Of a stretch of 55,487 bases of DNA, positions 7,581 through 13,943 are shown piece after piece. The position numbers and the translations under genes are program-made. The notes under the pieces were generated by a model. The model was not told the origin of the DNA, ran no database searches, and worked only from the letters and a program-made list of their open reading frames with translations. The stretch comes from Streptomyces sp. MZ04 (GTDB lineage Bacteria; Actinomycetota; Actinomycetes; Streptomycetales; Streptomycetaceae): NCBI RefSeq assembly GCF_004684775.1, contig NZ_SRIC01000022.1:1-55487 (forward strand), given 5' to 3'. Each line of letters opens with the position of its first letter. Within the stretch, counting starts at the first letter, position 1.

Positions 7581-9008
7581 TCAGGCAGCCTCGCCGACTT
7601 CGGCTGCGAACAGGGACAACTGCTCGACGATGCGCGCCTCCGGAGCGGGCGGGACAGTGTCCTCTGCGGCAGCACAGGTGGTGTCGGCGCTCGCCGCAAG
7701 GCGCTGGAAGGCGAGCCTCTCGCGCACCCCACGCTCAATATCCGACCACACGACGCCGCGTGACGGATCGGCCGGCGTGGAGGGTTCGCCGCGGTTTCCC
7801 AGCACGGCGGAGACCTTGTCACCGACGGGCGCCTGGTTGCGATGCACGAGGATCACGGTCGGCGTGCCGTGTCCGGGAATGTAGGCGCCGGACGTGTCGA
7901 TGACCCACCGCAGATCCTGCCGGGCCAAGTACTTCTCAACGAACGGCTTGCCGAACTCCCGCTTCATGAACGAGTTCGCGGTCAGCTGCGCGCACCATCC
8001 GCCCGGAACGAGGAGCTCGGTCATCAACTGATGGAAGGGCAGGCTGAGCGCGTACTTGCCGTGGCACACGAGCGAGTAGGCGGCACGGACCGCGTCCCGT
8101 TGCTCGGGCGACTTTGGCGTGATGTACGGCGGGTTCCCCAACACGGCGTGGTATCGGCCGCGCTCCAGGAGCGGCTCGGCGCGGTCCAGCAGGGCGTCAG
8201 CAGCGGCCACATTGACGGGCCAGTCGGCGGGCATCCGTTCCGGCATCTCCGGGTGGTTCTTCCGGTTCACCCGCAGGAAAAGCGTCACGTGAGCGACAAT
8301 GCGCAGCCTGGCGATCAGGACGGCGTAGGGGTCGAGGTCGACACCGCACACAACATGCAGGGCCTGCTCAAGGCGGGCGGCCGAGGCTGCGACGAAACTG
8401 TGCGGTGGCCCCCAGAACTGCGCCGCACCCAGCGCCTCGTACAGGATGTGGCCGGTACCGCACGACGGGTCGATCATCCGGAAGTCGTCCATGGTGCCGT
8501 GCGCTTCCGCTGCGGGCCGGAACGCCATCTCCAGCAGCAGGTTGGTGACGAAGCGCGGGGTCTGCGCGAGCGCCCGGTGTTTGCGGGACTCCTCTGAGAG
8601 GGCCTGGTAGGCGTTGCCGAGCAGGTAGCCGTGCGGTCGACAGTCCGGGTCCTTGACGTATCCGGCCGCCCACAGGTCGCGTATCGCTGCCGCGTTCTCG
8701 TCGTCGATCGGCTGCCGCCACAGGGCGTTCACGGCGGGGTCGGTGAAGCCGGCGAGCGCGGGATGCAGATCGGCCAGCCGCTTCAGTCCGTCGCAGATGC
8801 CCGCCGCCGTGCCGGACGGGCGCGCACCGGGCGCCAGGTGTAGCGCGTCCGCCCACCACAAGACGGCGCCGGTGTGCACCCAGGCGACTGCGGCCTGGTG
8901 GCCGATCTCGCGTGCGAGCCGGTCGACGATACGGCCGGCCTCACGGTCTGCGGCCTTCGGGAATCCGGCATGGCCATGCTGGGCGGGGGTGCCGTCGAGC
9001 AGTCCCAC
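7581..9008 (-). CDS. Orphan N6-adenine DNA methyltransferase
   Basis: The 475-residue protein has the AdoMet-binding motif IDPSCGTGHILYEAL around residue 178 and the catalytic NPPYITPKS (NPPY) near 292, in the order of gamma-type N6-adenine methylases. An N-terminal helical region of about 150 residues precedes the methylase fold, recalling Eco57I-like or PglX-like enzymes, but the long C-terminal specificity region of those is missing. No restriction endonuclease is adjacent, so it is probably an orphan enzyme protecting the element. A 68-residue gene precedes it in the same direction 66 bases away. Confidence 0.85.
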   Translation of the reverse strand: MGLLDGTPAQHGHAGFPKAADREAGRIVDRLAREIGHQAAVAWVHTGAVLWWADALHLAPGARPSGTAAGICDGLKRLADLHPALAGFTDPAVNALWRQPIDDENAAAIRDLWAAGYVKDPDCRPHGYLLGNAYQALSEESRKHRALAQTPRFVTNLLLEMAFRPAAEAHGTMDDFRMIDPSCGTGHILYEALGAAQFWGPPHSFVAASAARLEQALHVVCGVDLDPYAVLIARLRIVAHVTLFLRVNRKNHPEMPERMPADWPVNVAAADALLDRAEPLLERGRYHAVLGNPPYITPKSPEQRDAVRAAYSLVCHGKYALSLPFHQLMTELLVPGGWCAQLTANSFMKREFGKPFVEKYLARQDLRWVIDTSGAYIPGHGTPTVILVHRNQAPVGDKVSAVLGNRGEPSTPADPSRGVVWSDIERGVRERLAFQRLAASADTTCAAAEDTVPPAPEARIVEQLSLFAAEVGEAA

Positions 9009-9074
9009 GATCTGCCTTCCTGATTGAGTCGAGAGCGAGGGGAGGCCCGGCCCCGGAGGGCCGGGCCGGGCGGG

Positions 9075-9281
9075 TCAGCAGACCTCCCAGTCGTCACGCT
9101 CCGGCCACAGCTGCGCGGGGCGCTCCCGGCCCGGCTGCTCGACCTCGATGAACATGATCGAGTTGTTGAGGTTGCGGCTGATGCCGGTGACGCGGCCGAC
9201 GACCGGCACGTCCCGGTAGTCGAAGCCGCTGACCAGGCAGCCGACGAAGGTGCTGTTCTGGGTGGTGGAGGTGGTGGCCAT
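9075..9281 (-). CDS. Small hypothetical protein upstream of the methylase
   Basis: AGGAGG lies seven bases before the ATG at 9281. The 68 residues (FVGCLVSGFDYRDVPVVGRVTGISRNLNN, then SIMFIEVEQPG) look like a small all-beta protein. Function unknown. Its promoter lies among three operator palindromes, so it is likely repressed by the protein encoded divergently at 9436. Confidence 0.65.
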   Translation of the reverse strand: MATTSTTQNSTFVGCLVSGFDYRDVPVVGRVTGISRNLNNSIMFIEVEQPGRERPAQLWPERDDWEVC

Positions 9282-9358
9282 GAGGCCCTCCTCTGGAGTG
9301 GGTTGATGTAGCTGAGTTCCGCTGCTCCGAGGTGACCTGTGGCCTCCTCCATAGCTTC

Positions 9359-9388
9359 AATTTAGTGGGTACCCATCAATTGCGTCAA
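9359..9388 (-). promoter_or_regulatory. Promoter TTGACG-N18-TAAATT for the 9281 gene
   Basis: On the minus strand, TTGACG (9383-9388) and TAAATT (9359-9364) are 18 bases apart, a good sigma-70/HrdB-type promoter. One operator lies in the spacer and a second touches the -35 box. Confidence 0.6.
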
Positions 9389-9424
9389 GTGGGTACCCAC
9401 TATTCATTTTGAGGGGTACCCACT
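9364..9424. promoter_or_regulatory. Three AGTGGGTACCCACT operators, 24 and 23 bp apart
   Basis: Palindromes are centred at 9370/9371 (TGGGTACCCA), 9394/9395 (perfect AGTGGGTACCCACT) and 9417/9418 (GGGGTACCCACT). Their centres are 24 and 23 bp apart. They cover both the minus-strand promoter and the -10 region of the plus-strand gene at 9436. This is the layout of a cooperative autorepressor site. Confidence 0.75.
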
Positions 9425-9438
9425 AGGGTTCCCGCATG
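9424..9438 (+). promoter_or_regulatory. Leaderless -10 element TAGGGT-N6-ATG
   Basis: TAGGGT (9424-9429) stands six bases before the ATG at 9436 and directly abuts the third operator palindrome, so binding there would block this gene's own transcription. Confidence 0.5.
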
Positions 9439-9735
9439 GAGACTCCGCCCGAACCATTCACCAGCCTCGCCAAGCTCACCGAAGGCGCAGAGAGCATCGA
9501 GCAAGCCAAGGCGCTCACCGAGGCGCTGAACGCCGTACCCGATCTCCAGCGTTGGCTCCGCGAGGAGCGTCAGCGCATCGTGCGGACGCTGCATGAGCGG
9601 GACGGGGTGAGCTACACCGAGATGGCGCCACAGCTTGGGGTCAAGCCGGAGCGAGTGTCAGGCATTGCCCGCGGCCATAGCCGCTCTCCGCGCCGCGGGA
9701 CCGAGGGCGGGGGCGCCCCCGCGACCACTCCATAA
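9436..9735 (+). CDS. Small HTH DNA-binding regulator (likely autorepressor)
   Basis: The 99-residue protein has an N-terminal helical half (EQAKALTEALNAVPDLQRWLREERQRIVRTL) and a C-terminal helix-turn-helix (GVSYTEMAPQLGVKPERVSGIARG), like sigma region 4 or small plasmid regulators, with a short basic Gly/Pro tail. Three palindromes lie directly upstream and between it and the divergent gene at 9281, making autoregulation likely. A regulator of similar size and operator layout is encoded at 11696-11944. Confidence 0.7.
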   Translation: METPPEPFTSLAKLTEGAESIEQAKALTEALNAVPDLQRWLREERQRIVRTLHERDGVSYTEMAPQLGVKPERVSGIARGHSRSPRRGTEGGGAPATTP

Positions 9736-9805
9736 ATTCGGACAACCACCCCAAACGGCGCTCGCGATAGGGCATGTTATCGAGAGTGCTTCATGGTCAA
9801 CTCGC

Positions 9806-9830
9806 AGCGCTTAACAAGACGTTATGCGCT
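9806..9830. repeat. Inverted repeat AGCGCTTAAC-N5-GTTATGCGCT
   Basis: Left arm 9806-9815 and right arm 9821-9830 pair with one mismatch, followed by seven Cs. It lies 70 bases past the regulator stop and just before the 13-bp repeat array. It could be a terminator lacking a T tract or a protein site. Confidence 0.45.
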
Positions 9831-9847
9831 CCCCCCCTCTAAACGGT

Positions 9848-9899
9848 CTTGACGTGAACCCTTGACCTCAAGTCTTGACTTGCTACCTTGAGTTCATGA
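9848..9899 (+). repeat. Four 13-bp direct repeats (CTTGA units) over a promoter
   Basis: CTTGA begins at 9848, 9861, 9874 and 9887, an exact 13-bp period. The second unit extends to a palindrome, CTTGACCTCAAG (9861-9872). The array contains TTGACC (9862-9867), 16 bases, and TACCTT (9884-9889), which is six bases before the ATG at 9896, so the repeats overlap a leaderless promoter. The form is that of iterons or a repeated activator/repressor site. Confidence 0.7.
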
Positions 9900-10195
9900 C
9901 GAACACTCAAACCGAGACCAGGCTCCAAGAACGCATCTACGACTCCCTGGTCGCCTTCAACAAGACCGCCCACACGCCCGAGTTGCGCCTCGCCCAGATG
10001 CGCCAGCACCTCGCCGAACACCTCACCCGCGATCTGCTCTCCTACTGCCGCGCCGAGAACCTCCGCGAGGCGATTGAGGCCGCGCGTACCGAGTACCTGA
10101 CCGGCAGCACCGGCACGGCCGAGGACACCGCCTACAACGATGGCGTCGCCGACGCCATCGCCGCGATCGGTGCGCTGCTGGAGGGTGGCAAGTGA
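9896..10195 (+). CDS. Hypothetical helical protein, first gene of a four-gene operon
   Basis: The start at 9896 (MTNTQTETRLQERIYD) is chosen because a TACCTT -10 box sits six bases upstream. The 99-residue protein is mostly helical (LRLAQMRQHLAEHLTRDLLSYCRAENLREAIEAARTEYL is read as three helices) and ends in an alanine-rich helix. Function unknown. Its stop is overlapped by the GTG of the next gene, and the array of 13-bp repeats covers its promoter, so this small operon is tightly regulated. Confidence 0.65.
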   Translation: MTNTQTETRLQERIYDSLVAFNKTAHTPELRLAQMRQHLAEHLTRDLLSYCRAENLREAIEAARTEYLTGSTGTAEDTAYNDGVADAIAAIGALLEGGK

Positions 10196-10491
10196 GCAAG
10201 CCTCGCCTCCTCCCGACTGGCAACTGCTGGTGTGGCTGCGGCCGGGAGGTCGGTCTCGGGAAGTTCTTCGCCCAAGGCCACGACAAGGTGGCGGAGGCTG
10301 CACTCGTGGCCGTCCGCTACGAAGCGTCCGTGCCACGCCTGCTCGCCGAGCACGAGTTCGGCCCGGACAACTCGGTAACCGGCGCGGCCGTCGCGGAAGG
10401 GCGCTGGGAGCGCTGCGACCGCTGTGGCTATACGGGTGCCCCCGCCAGCATGCGCAACCACGAGAAGAAGCCCCACAAGGAGACCGAATGA
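10192..10491 (+). CDS. Small zinc-finger-like protein
   Basis: The 99-residue product starts at a GTG inside GTGA. Residues 12-18 give CWCGCGR with a following H in FFAQGHD, and the C-terminus has CDRCGYTGAPASMRNHEKKPH, a C2H2-like finger. Two metal sites are therefore likely, and nucleic-acid binding is a reasonable guess. Similar proteins occur in actinophages. It overlaps both neighbours by four bases, so it is made in step with them. Confidence 0.65.
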   Translation: MSKPRLLPTGNCWCGCGREVGLGKFFAQGHDKVAEAALVAVRYEASVPRLLAEHEFGPDNSVTGAAVAEGRWERCDRCGYTGAPASMRNHEKKPHKETE

Positions 10492-10700
10492 TCGTCGTCA
10501 CCCCGCCCAGCCCGCGCGCTCTCGCAGGATCCACGGCCCCGCTCATCAAAGCCCTCCAGGACTACGCCGAGCAGCGACCCGGCGGAGACGGAGGCGCCAT
10601 GCTCGAAGTGCGCGACGAGCACAACCAGCGCGCCATCAGCATCATCTGCGACGCGGCCGAGATGAACGAACTCGCCGCCCGACTCACCGACGAGAAGTGA
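10488..10700 (+). CDS. Small hypothetical protein (70 aa)
   Basis: The ATG at 10488 overlaps the previous stop in ATGA. The 70 residues (PLIKALQDYAEQRPG, then GAMLEVRDEHNQRAISIICDAAEMNELAARLTDEK) suggest a helix followed by a beta hairpin and a final helix. Function unknown; third gene of the operon beginning at 9896. Confidence 0.6.
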   Translation: MIVVTPPSPRALAGSTAPLIKALQDYAEQRPGGDGGAMLEVRDEHNQRAISIICDAAEMNELAARLTDEK

Positions 10701-10709
10701 GGAGCGCAG

Positions 10710-10892
10710 GTGACCGAGGTGCACATCCCGGCTGACGATCTCCGTATCGGGGACGTCATCGTCCATGGCGGCGGCGAGACCACGGTGCGCGACCTGGACC
10801 GCAGCAAGTCGCCGACCATCGTCACCAACCCCGGCCAGCCCGACGAGATCAGCGGCTATCTGTGGCAGCACGTGGCCGTTCGCCGCGCCTGA
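10710..10892 (+). CDS. Small hypothetical protein with a hedgehog/intein-like strand pattern
   Basis: The GTG at 10710 is preceded by GGAG (GAGGAGCGCAG). The 60 residues (VHIPADDLRIGDVIVHGGGETTVRDL) have the DLRIGDVI type of beta pattern seen in small barrel proteins. Function unknown. It is the last gene of the operon; a perfect terminator follows. Confidence 0.6.
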   Translation: MTEVHIPADDLRIGDVIVHGGGETTVRDLDRSKSPTIVTNPGQPDEISGYLWQHVAVRRA

Positions 10893-10901
10893 CACAGAAC
10901 A

Positions 10902-10938
10902 ACGGCGCCCCGGCTGAGGAAAGCAGCCGGGGCGCCGT
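10902..10938 (+). terminator. Strong terminator hairpin
   Basis: ACGGCGCCCCGGCT (10902-10915) pairs perfectly with AGCCGGGGCGCCGT (10925-10938) around a nine-base loop, ten bases after the operon's last stop. There is no long T tract, as is usual in Streptomyces. Confidence 0.75.
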
Positions 10939-11032
10939 CATGCCCGCACCCTACCGGGGGGGCACCGCTCCCTCTCCCCCGCTGGTCGCTTCTGCCCTAC
11001 GGTGTCCCTCTGGCTCAACCCTGGGGGGACAT

Positions 11033-11659
11033 ATGCGAGTTCGCACCATCTCGGCGTCGGCCGTCCTGCTCCTTGCCGCCCTCACGGGGTGTGGCGACAG
11101 CGGCAGCGGCGACGAGCCCGCAGCGAAGCAGCCCACGAAGACGGCTGTGTCGAAGGAGCCGAACGACGGAGACGGCGGCGGTGTCGAGAAGGCGCTGAAG
11201 CTCGGCGAACCCGCGCAGACCATCGGCGACGGAGGAACCGGCGTCCTGCAGATCACCCCGGACACCGTCGTGTACGTGAAAGAGAGCAGCGGGGAGAAGG
11301 CCGCGAACGGGACCTTCGCCGTCATCACGATGCAGGTGAAGGCGATGACCGGGGCGCCAGCCGCACAGACTGCGCCGATCACGGGTGACGGTTGGAAGTG
11401 GATCGCCCCGGACGGTGAAGCGATCGGCTTCGACAGCGGCAACTCCACGATGATCAGCCTGGGCAAGTACAGCAGCGGCGGCGCAGTACAGCCCGGCACC
11501 TACGAATGGGATTCGCAGGTCTTCGACCTGACTGCGGCGCAGGCGAAGGGCGGCACGCTCCTCTACACCGACGGCGACGGAACCGCCTATCGGTGGAAGA
11601 TGCCAGCCGCAGGCTCGGGGCCGCACGTCGCCGAGGTGAAGAAGCAGTTGGCGGAGTAG
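11033..11659 (+). CDS. Secreted lipoprotein
   Basis: The ATG at 11033 follows GGGGGG. The 208-residue protein has a lipoprotein signal peptide: MRVRTISASAVLLLAALTGCGDSG, with the lipobox LTGC and lipidated cysteine at residue 20. A Ser/Lys/Asp-rich linker leads into a beta-rich domain with TFAVITMQVKAM and KWIAPDGEAIGFDSGN, like the DUF4352/telomeric-repeat-binding style immunoglobulin domains of actinobacterial lipoproteins. It is anchored to the outer face of the membrane. In a phage context it could be a superinfection-exclusion or host-fitness protein; that is speculation. Confidence 0.75.
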   Translation: MRVRTISASAVLLLAALTGCGDSGSGDEPAAKQPTKTAVSKEPNDGDGGGVEKALKLGEPAQTIGDGGTGVLQITPDTVVYVKESSGEKAANGTFAVITMQVKAMTGAPAAQTAPITGDGWKWIAPDGEAIGFDSGNSTMISLGKYSSGGAVQPGTYEWDSQVFDLTAAQAKGGTLLYTDGDGTAYRWKMPAAGSGPHVAEVKKQLAE

Positions 11660-11695
11660 ACGCAGAAGAGCCCGAGGCGGCACTGTTCATCTACG

Positions 11696-11944
11696 TCAGG
11701 ACTTTCCCTTCTCGATCTGATCCACTCGGGAAGGGCTGGTCCCGATCAGCTCGCCGATCTCCCGTCGCACCAGCGTTTTCCGCAGCGTCAGGACGTCGGC
11801 CTGCCTGGTGCGCTTCATCTGAGGGCCCTTGTCCTGCATCACGGCGAGGATTTCGGTGATCGCGCGGGCGCGGTCTGCGGGATCTTGCATGGACAGAGCT
11901 TGCTCGACAGCGGCTCGGACGCGGCTTCCTGGAGTGTCATCCAT
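11696..11944 (-). CDS. Small HTH DNA-binding regulator (likely autorepressor)
   Basis: The 82-residue protein has an N-terminal helical part (SRVRAAVEQALSMQDPADRARAITEILAVM) and a C-terminal helix-turn-helix (RREIGELIGTSPSRVDQIEKG). A perfect TATAAT stands six bases before its ATG, so it is leaderless. Three GGGNCC palindromes at 24- and 23-bp spacing lie upstream, the first overlapping the -10. It resembles the 9436 protein in size, HTH position and operator layout, though the operator sequence differs. Confidence 0.7.
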   Translation of the reverse strand: MDDTPGSRVRAAVEQALSMQDPADRARAITEILAVMQDKGPQMKRTRQADVLTLRKTLVRREIGELIGTSPSRVDQIEKGKS

Positions 11945-11949
11945 GAGTG

Positions 11950-12016
11950 GATTATAGGACCCTCTAAAGAATCTTGACCAGACCCCTAGACGTGGACATT
12001 AGAGGGCCCTATAAAT
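11950..12016. promoter_or_regulatory. Operator series TAGAGGGYCCTATA, spaced 24 and 23 bp
   Basis: The first site is TATAGGACCCTCTA (11953-11966) and the third is TAGAGGGCCCTATA (12000-12013); each reads nearly as the reverse complement of the other. A weaker copy, AGACCCCT at 11980-11987, lies between. The core octamers start at 11956, 11980 and 12003. The first site contains the TATAAT -10 (minus strand, 11951-11956) of the regulator gene. Confidence 0.65.
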
Positions 12017-12047
12017 GAAGTAGAGCAGAACAAGAGAACAGCACAAG

Positions 12048-12092
12048 GGGCCCCACGAGGAGATCACGACCGGTTCGAATCCGGCGCGGGGC
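12048..12092 (+). other. tRNA-like fragment (T-arm plus acceptor stem)
   Basis: CCGGTTCGAATCCGG (T-arm with a TTCGAAT loop) is followed by GCGGGGC, which can pair with GCCCCAC at 12048-12054 (six of seven). Only about a dozen bases separate the 5' acceptor strand from the T-arm, so D and anticodon arms are missing. This is the kind of 3'-tRNA piece that mobile elements carry as an attachment site, or a decayed phage tRNA. Confidence 0.45.
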
Positions 12093-12212
12093 GCGTGGAT
12101 CTGCAGCACGGGTACCGCGTCAGATGAGGGGCACCTCAAGCTGATCGGTCAGACAGAGAAGCCCGGCAGCACAAGGCCAGTACCGGGGGCACCTGGTGCA
12201 GGCTGCAAAGCA

Positions 12213-12246
12213 CAACGGCATCCCGGGGGCACTCGGGATGCCGTTG
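12213..12246 (+). terminator. 13-bp perfect hairpin
   Basis: CAACGGCATCCCG (12213-12225) pairs perfectly with CGGGATGCCGTTG (12234-12246), loop of eight. It lies in the leader of the small gene at 12274; transcription attenuation is possible. The 12093-12212 part holds several GGGGCACC units but no gene that I can support. Confidence 0.55.
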
Positions 12247-12273
12247 TCAGCTACCCGGAAGACAGGGGCCGTC

Positions 12274-12384
12274 ATGGACAACATCGTTTTCGAGTCGGTC
12301 CGCTGGATCTGGGCACACTGGGCCGTATTCGCCGCAGCGGCCATCGCCATATCCAGCATTGCAACATCCGTCAAAGAAGCGTGA
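12274..12384 (+). CDS. Very small membrane protein (36 aa)
   Basis: ATG at 12274 begins a 36-residue peptide with one hydrophobic helix (WIWAHWAVFAAAAIAISSIA) between short charged ends. No family recognised. It sits between two strong hairpins, the second of which also terminates the oncoming minus-strand operon, so it forms its own transcription unit. It could be a small toxin-like or holin-like peptide; this is not established. Confidence 0.45.
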   Translation: MDNIVFESVRWIWAHWAVFAAAAIAISSIATSVKEA

Positions 12385-12392
12385 CGTGACGA

Positions 12393-12430
12393 AACGCCCC
12401 GCTCCTGCCATGAGGCAGGAGCGGGGCGTT
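12393..12430. terminator. Bidirectional terminator, 17-bp perfect stem
   Basis: AACGCCCCGCTCCTGCC (12393-12409) pairs perfectly with its complement at 12414-12430 around a four-base loop, flanked by A on the left and T on the right. It lies between the plus-strand 36-residue gene and the end of the minus-strand late operon (12433) and should stop both. Confidence 0.85.
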
Positions 12431-12432
12431 GG

Positions 12433-12588
12433 TCATTCTGCGGGGTCAGCGGGCGGCATGTCCGGCTCGAGGAACAGTCTCTCGTAGATGGGCTGTGGCG
12501 GCGCCTCGGCCAAGCCGAGCTGCACGAGGGATGGGATGTCGCCTGCCGAGTCGTCGACGCGGCGGGCCATGGGGCGCGGGTCGGGCAT
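12433..12588 (-). CDS. Small hypothetical protein, last gene of the late operon
   Basis: GAGGAG lies just before the ATG at 12588. The 51 residues (MARRVDDSAGDIPSLVQLGLAEAPPQPIYERLF and an acidic Pro-rich end) show no membrane segment. Unknown function; it closes the late operon in front of the terminator. Confidence 0.55.
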   Translation of the reverse strand: MPDPRPMARRVDDSAGDIPSLVQLGLAEAPPQPIYERLFLEPDMPPADPAE

Positions 12589-12597
12589 CGGCTCTCC

Positions 12598-13233
12598 TCA
12601 GTACTGGCGGCGTTGCGGATCCAGCGCGGCGGCCTGCGGTCCGTTGCCCGGCGGGTCAGGGTCCGGAGCCCCGTCACGGCGGCATACGAGCGCATCCGGG
12701 TCGTCGGCCGGGGGCTGGAGCGAGTAACCGTCGGGGCAGGTCTGTCCGTCGCGGCCGTCTGCCCCGTTCTCTCCTGCGGGTCCCGGCTCGCCCTGCGGGC
12801 CGGCAGGGCCCGGTTCCCCCTGTGGGCCGGGCGGGCCTGCAACACCGTCCGGACCTGCGGCTCCGGTTGGTCCGGTCTCCCCCACGCCGTCGCTGCCTTC
12901 GTCGCCGGTCTCGCCATCGTCGCCTTTCCTGCCAGGCGCCCCTGACGGGCCGGGCTCGCCTGAATCTCCCTTGTCGCCCTTGGGGCCGCGGGGTCCGGTG
13001 ATGGATTCGCCGCGGCTGCCCGGCGGCCCGGCCACGGGTTTCCCGCCGAGGCCTTGCACCTGGCGGGCCAGGGCGTCGCGCGCGTCGTTGGCCGTCCGCA
13101 GATCGCCTGAGAGTGCGACCACCTGGACGGCGAGCCAGCCGAGGAACACTGCGACCAGGACGAGGGTGAACCCGACAAGCCATTCGGCGGGCGGCAGGCG
13201 GAGCGGGCGGCGCATTTTGCGGGCGGCGCTCAT
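12598..13233 (-). CDS. Membrane-anchored collagen-like protein
   Basis: The ATG at 13233 overlaps the previous stop by four bases. The 211-residue protein has a basic N-terminus, one transmembrane segment (residues 18-40, WLVGFTLVLVAVFLGWLAVQ), a short linker helix and about 30 Gly-X-Y triplets with two interruptions (GPKGDKGDSGEPG, GPPGPQGEPGPAG), then a Cys-containing tail (TCPDGYSLQPP, ALVCRRDG). This predicts a trimeric triple helix projecting from the membrane. It follows holin and endolysin in the operon, so a role in lysis (a spanin-like reach across the wall) or in cell-surface change is possible; no such function is established. Confidence 0.75.
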   Translation of the reverse strand: MSAARKMRRPLRLPPAEWLVGFTLVLVAVFLGWLAVQVVALSGDLRTANDARDALARQVQGLGGKPVAGPPGSRGESITGPRGPKGDKGDSGEPGPSGAPGRKGDDGETGDEGSDGVGETGPTGAAGPDGVAGPPGPQGEPGPAGPQGEPGPAGENGADGRDGQTCPDGYSLQPPADDPDALVCRRDGAPDPDPPGNGPQAAALDPQRRQY

Positions 13234-13580
13234 TTTGACACCACCGCCCACACTGCGATCGCCGCCGACATGATGGCCAGCAGCACGGGAATCACTGCCT
13301 GATAGAGGCGACGCTGCCGCTCGTCCTCCCTGCGTTTGGCCTCGTCACGCTGATGTTGCTCGAGGTCGTCCTCGAGTTTCGCGTTCTCGACGCGGGCCTG
13401 TTGTACGTCGCTTTGGAGGCGGGCGAGCGCCTCGGCCGTGTACCGGTTGTGCGTGTCGTACACGTTCTGCTGCACGAACTCGCCGAGCCGCACGTTGAGG
13501 GTGTCCATGCGGCGGTGCATCTCACCCTGCAACGAGCTGATGAGCCGCCCGAGTTCGCCGTTGGACGGTTCATCGGCCAT
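13230..13580 (-). CDS. Coiled-coil membrane protein of the lysis cassette (XhlA-like architecture)
   Basis: The 116 residues give a long coiled coil (ELGRLISSLQGEMHRRMDTLNVRLGEF, ALARLQSDVQQARVENAKLEDDL) followed by a C-terminal transmembrane helix (residues 93-113, LYQAVIPVLLAIMSAAIAVWAV). The arrangement is that of XhlA/haemolysin-like proteins that assist phage holins. It sits right behind the holin and overlaps the collagen-like gene by four bases. Confidence 0.65.
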   Translation of the reverse strand: MADEPSNGELGRLISSLQGEMHRRMDTLNVRLGEFVQQNVYDTHNRYTAEALARLQSDVQQARVENAKLEDDLEQHQRDEAKRREDERQRRLYQAVIPVLLAIMSAAIAVWAVVSK

Positions 13581-13593
13581 GTGCGTCCCCGGG

Positions 13594-13938
13594 TCAGACG
13601 GCCGTCGGTTTGGCGGGCGAATTCGGGGACACCTGGCTGCGGGTCAGCAGGCCGAGTACCGCGAGGACAACGGCGTTCAGTGCGCCGACGGTTTCGGCGG
13701 AGACGCTGAATCCGTAGGCGGCGAGGAGCGCGACGACTGCGGCAACGAGGCCGGTGAACGCGGAAGGGGCGATCGGGCGGGTGATGGCCGCCGTCGCCGC
13801 GGCGAACACCGCAGAGATGACGGCGACGATCGCGCCCGCCTGCTCGGCGCTGAGGCCGAAGTTGAAGCTGACCAGAAGCGACAGGCCTGCGCTGACGGTG
13901 GCGATAAGAAGGGCAGGCTCCCTGCCGAAGGTCTTCAT
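13594..13938 (-). CDS. Holin
   Basis: The ATG at 13938 (MKTFGREPALL) begins a 114-residue protein with three hydrophobic segments at about residues 8-25, 33-52 and 60-98 and a polar tail (LLTRSQVSPNSPAKPTAV). Small size, multiple helices, and the position directly after the endolysin gene identify a phage holin, which opens the membrane so the amidase can reach the wall. The exact topology of the third segment is uncertain. Confidence 0.7.
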   Translation of the reverse strand: MKTFGREPALLIATVSAGLSLLVSFNFGLSAEQAGAIVAVISAVFAAATAAITRPIAPSAFTGLVAAVVALLAAYGFSVSAETVGALNAVVLAVLGLLTRSQVSPNSPAKPTAV

Positions 13939-13943
13939 GGTGC

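Noticed and set aside
9806..9830. Inverted repeat considered as an integron attC-like site (CTTAAC and GTTATG)
   Set aside because: Only one side fits the RYYYAAC/GTTRRRY pattern, there is no integron integrase and no cassette array; kept only as an inverted repeat.
12048..12092. Functional tRNA gene
   Set aside because: D and anticodon arms are missing, so this is at most a fragment.
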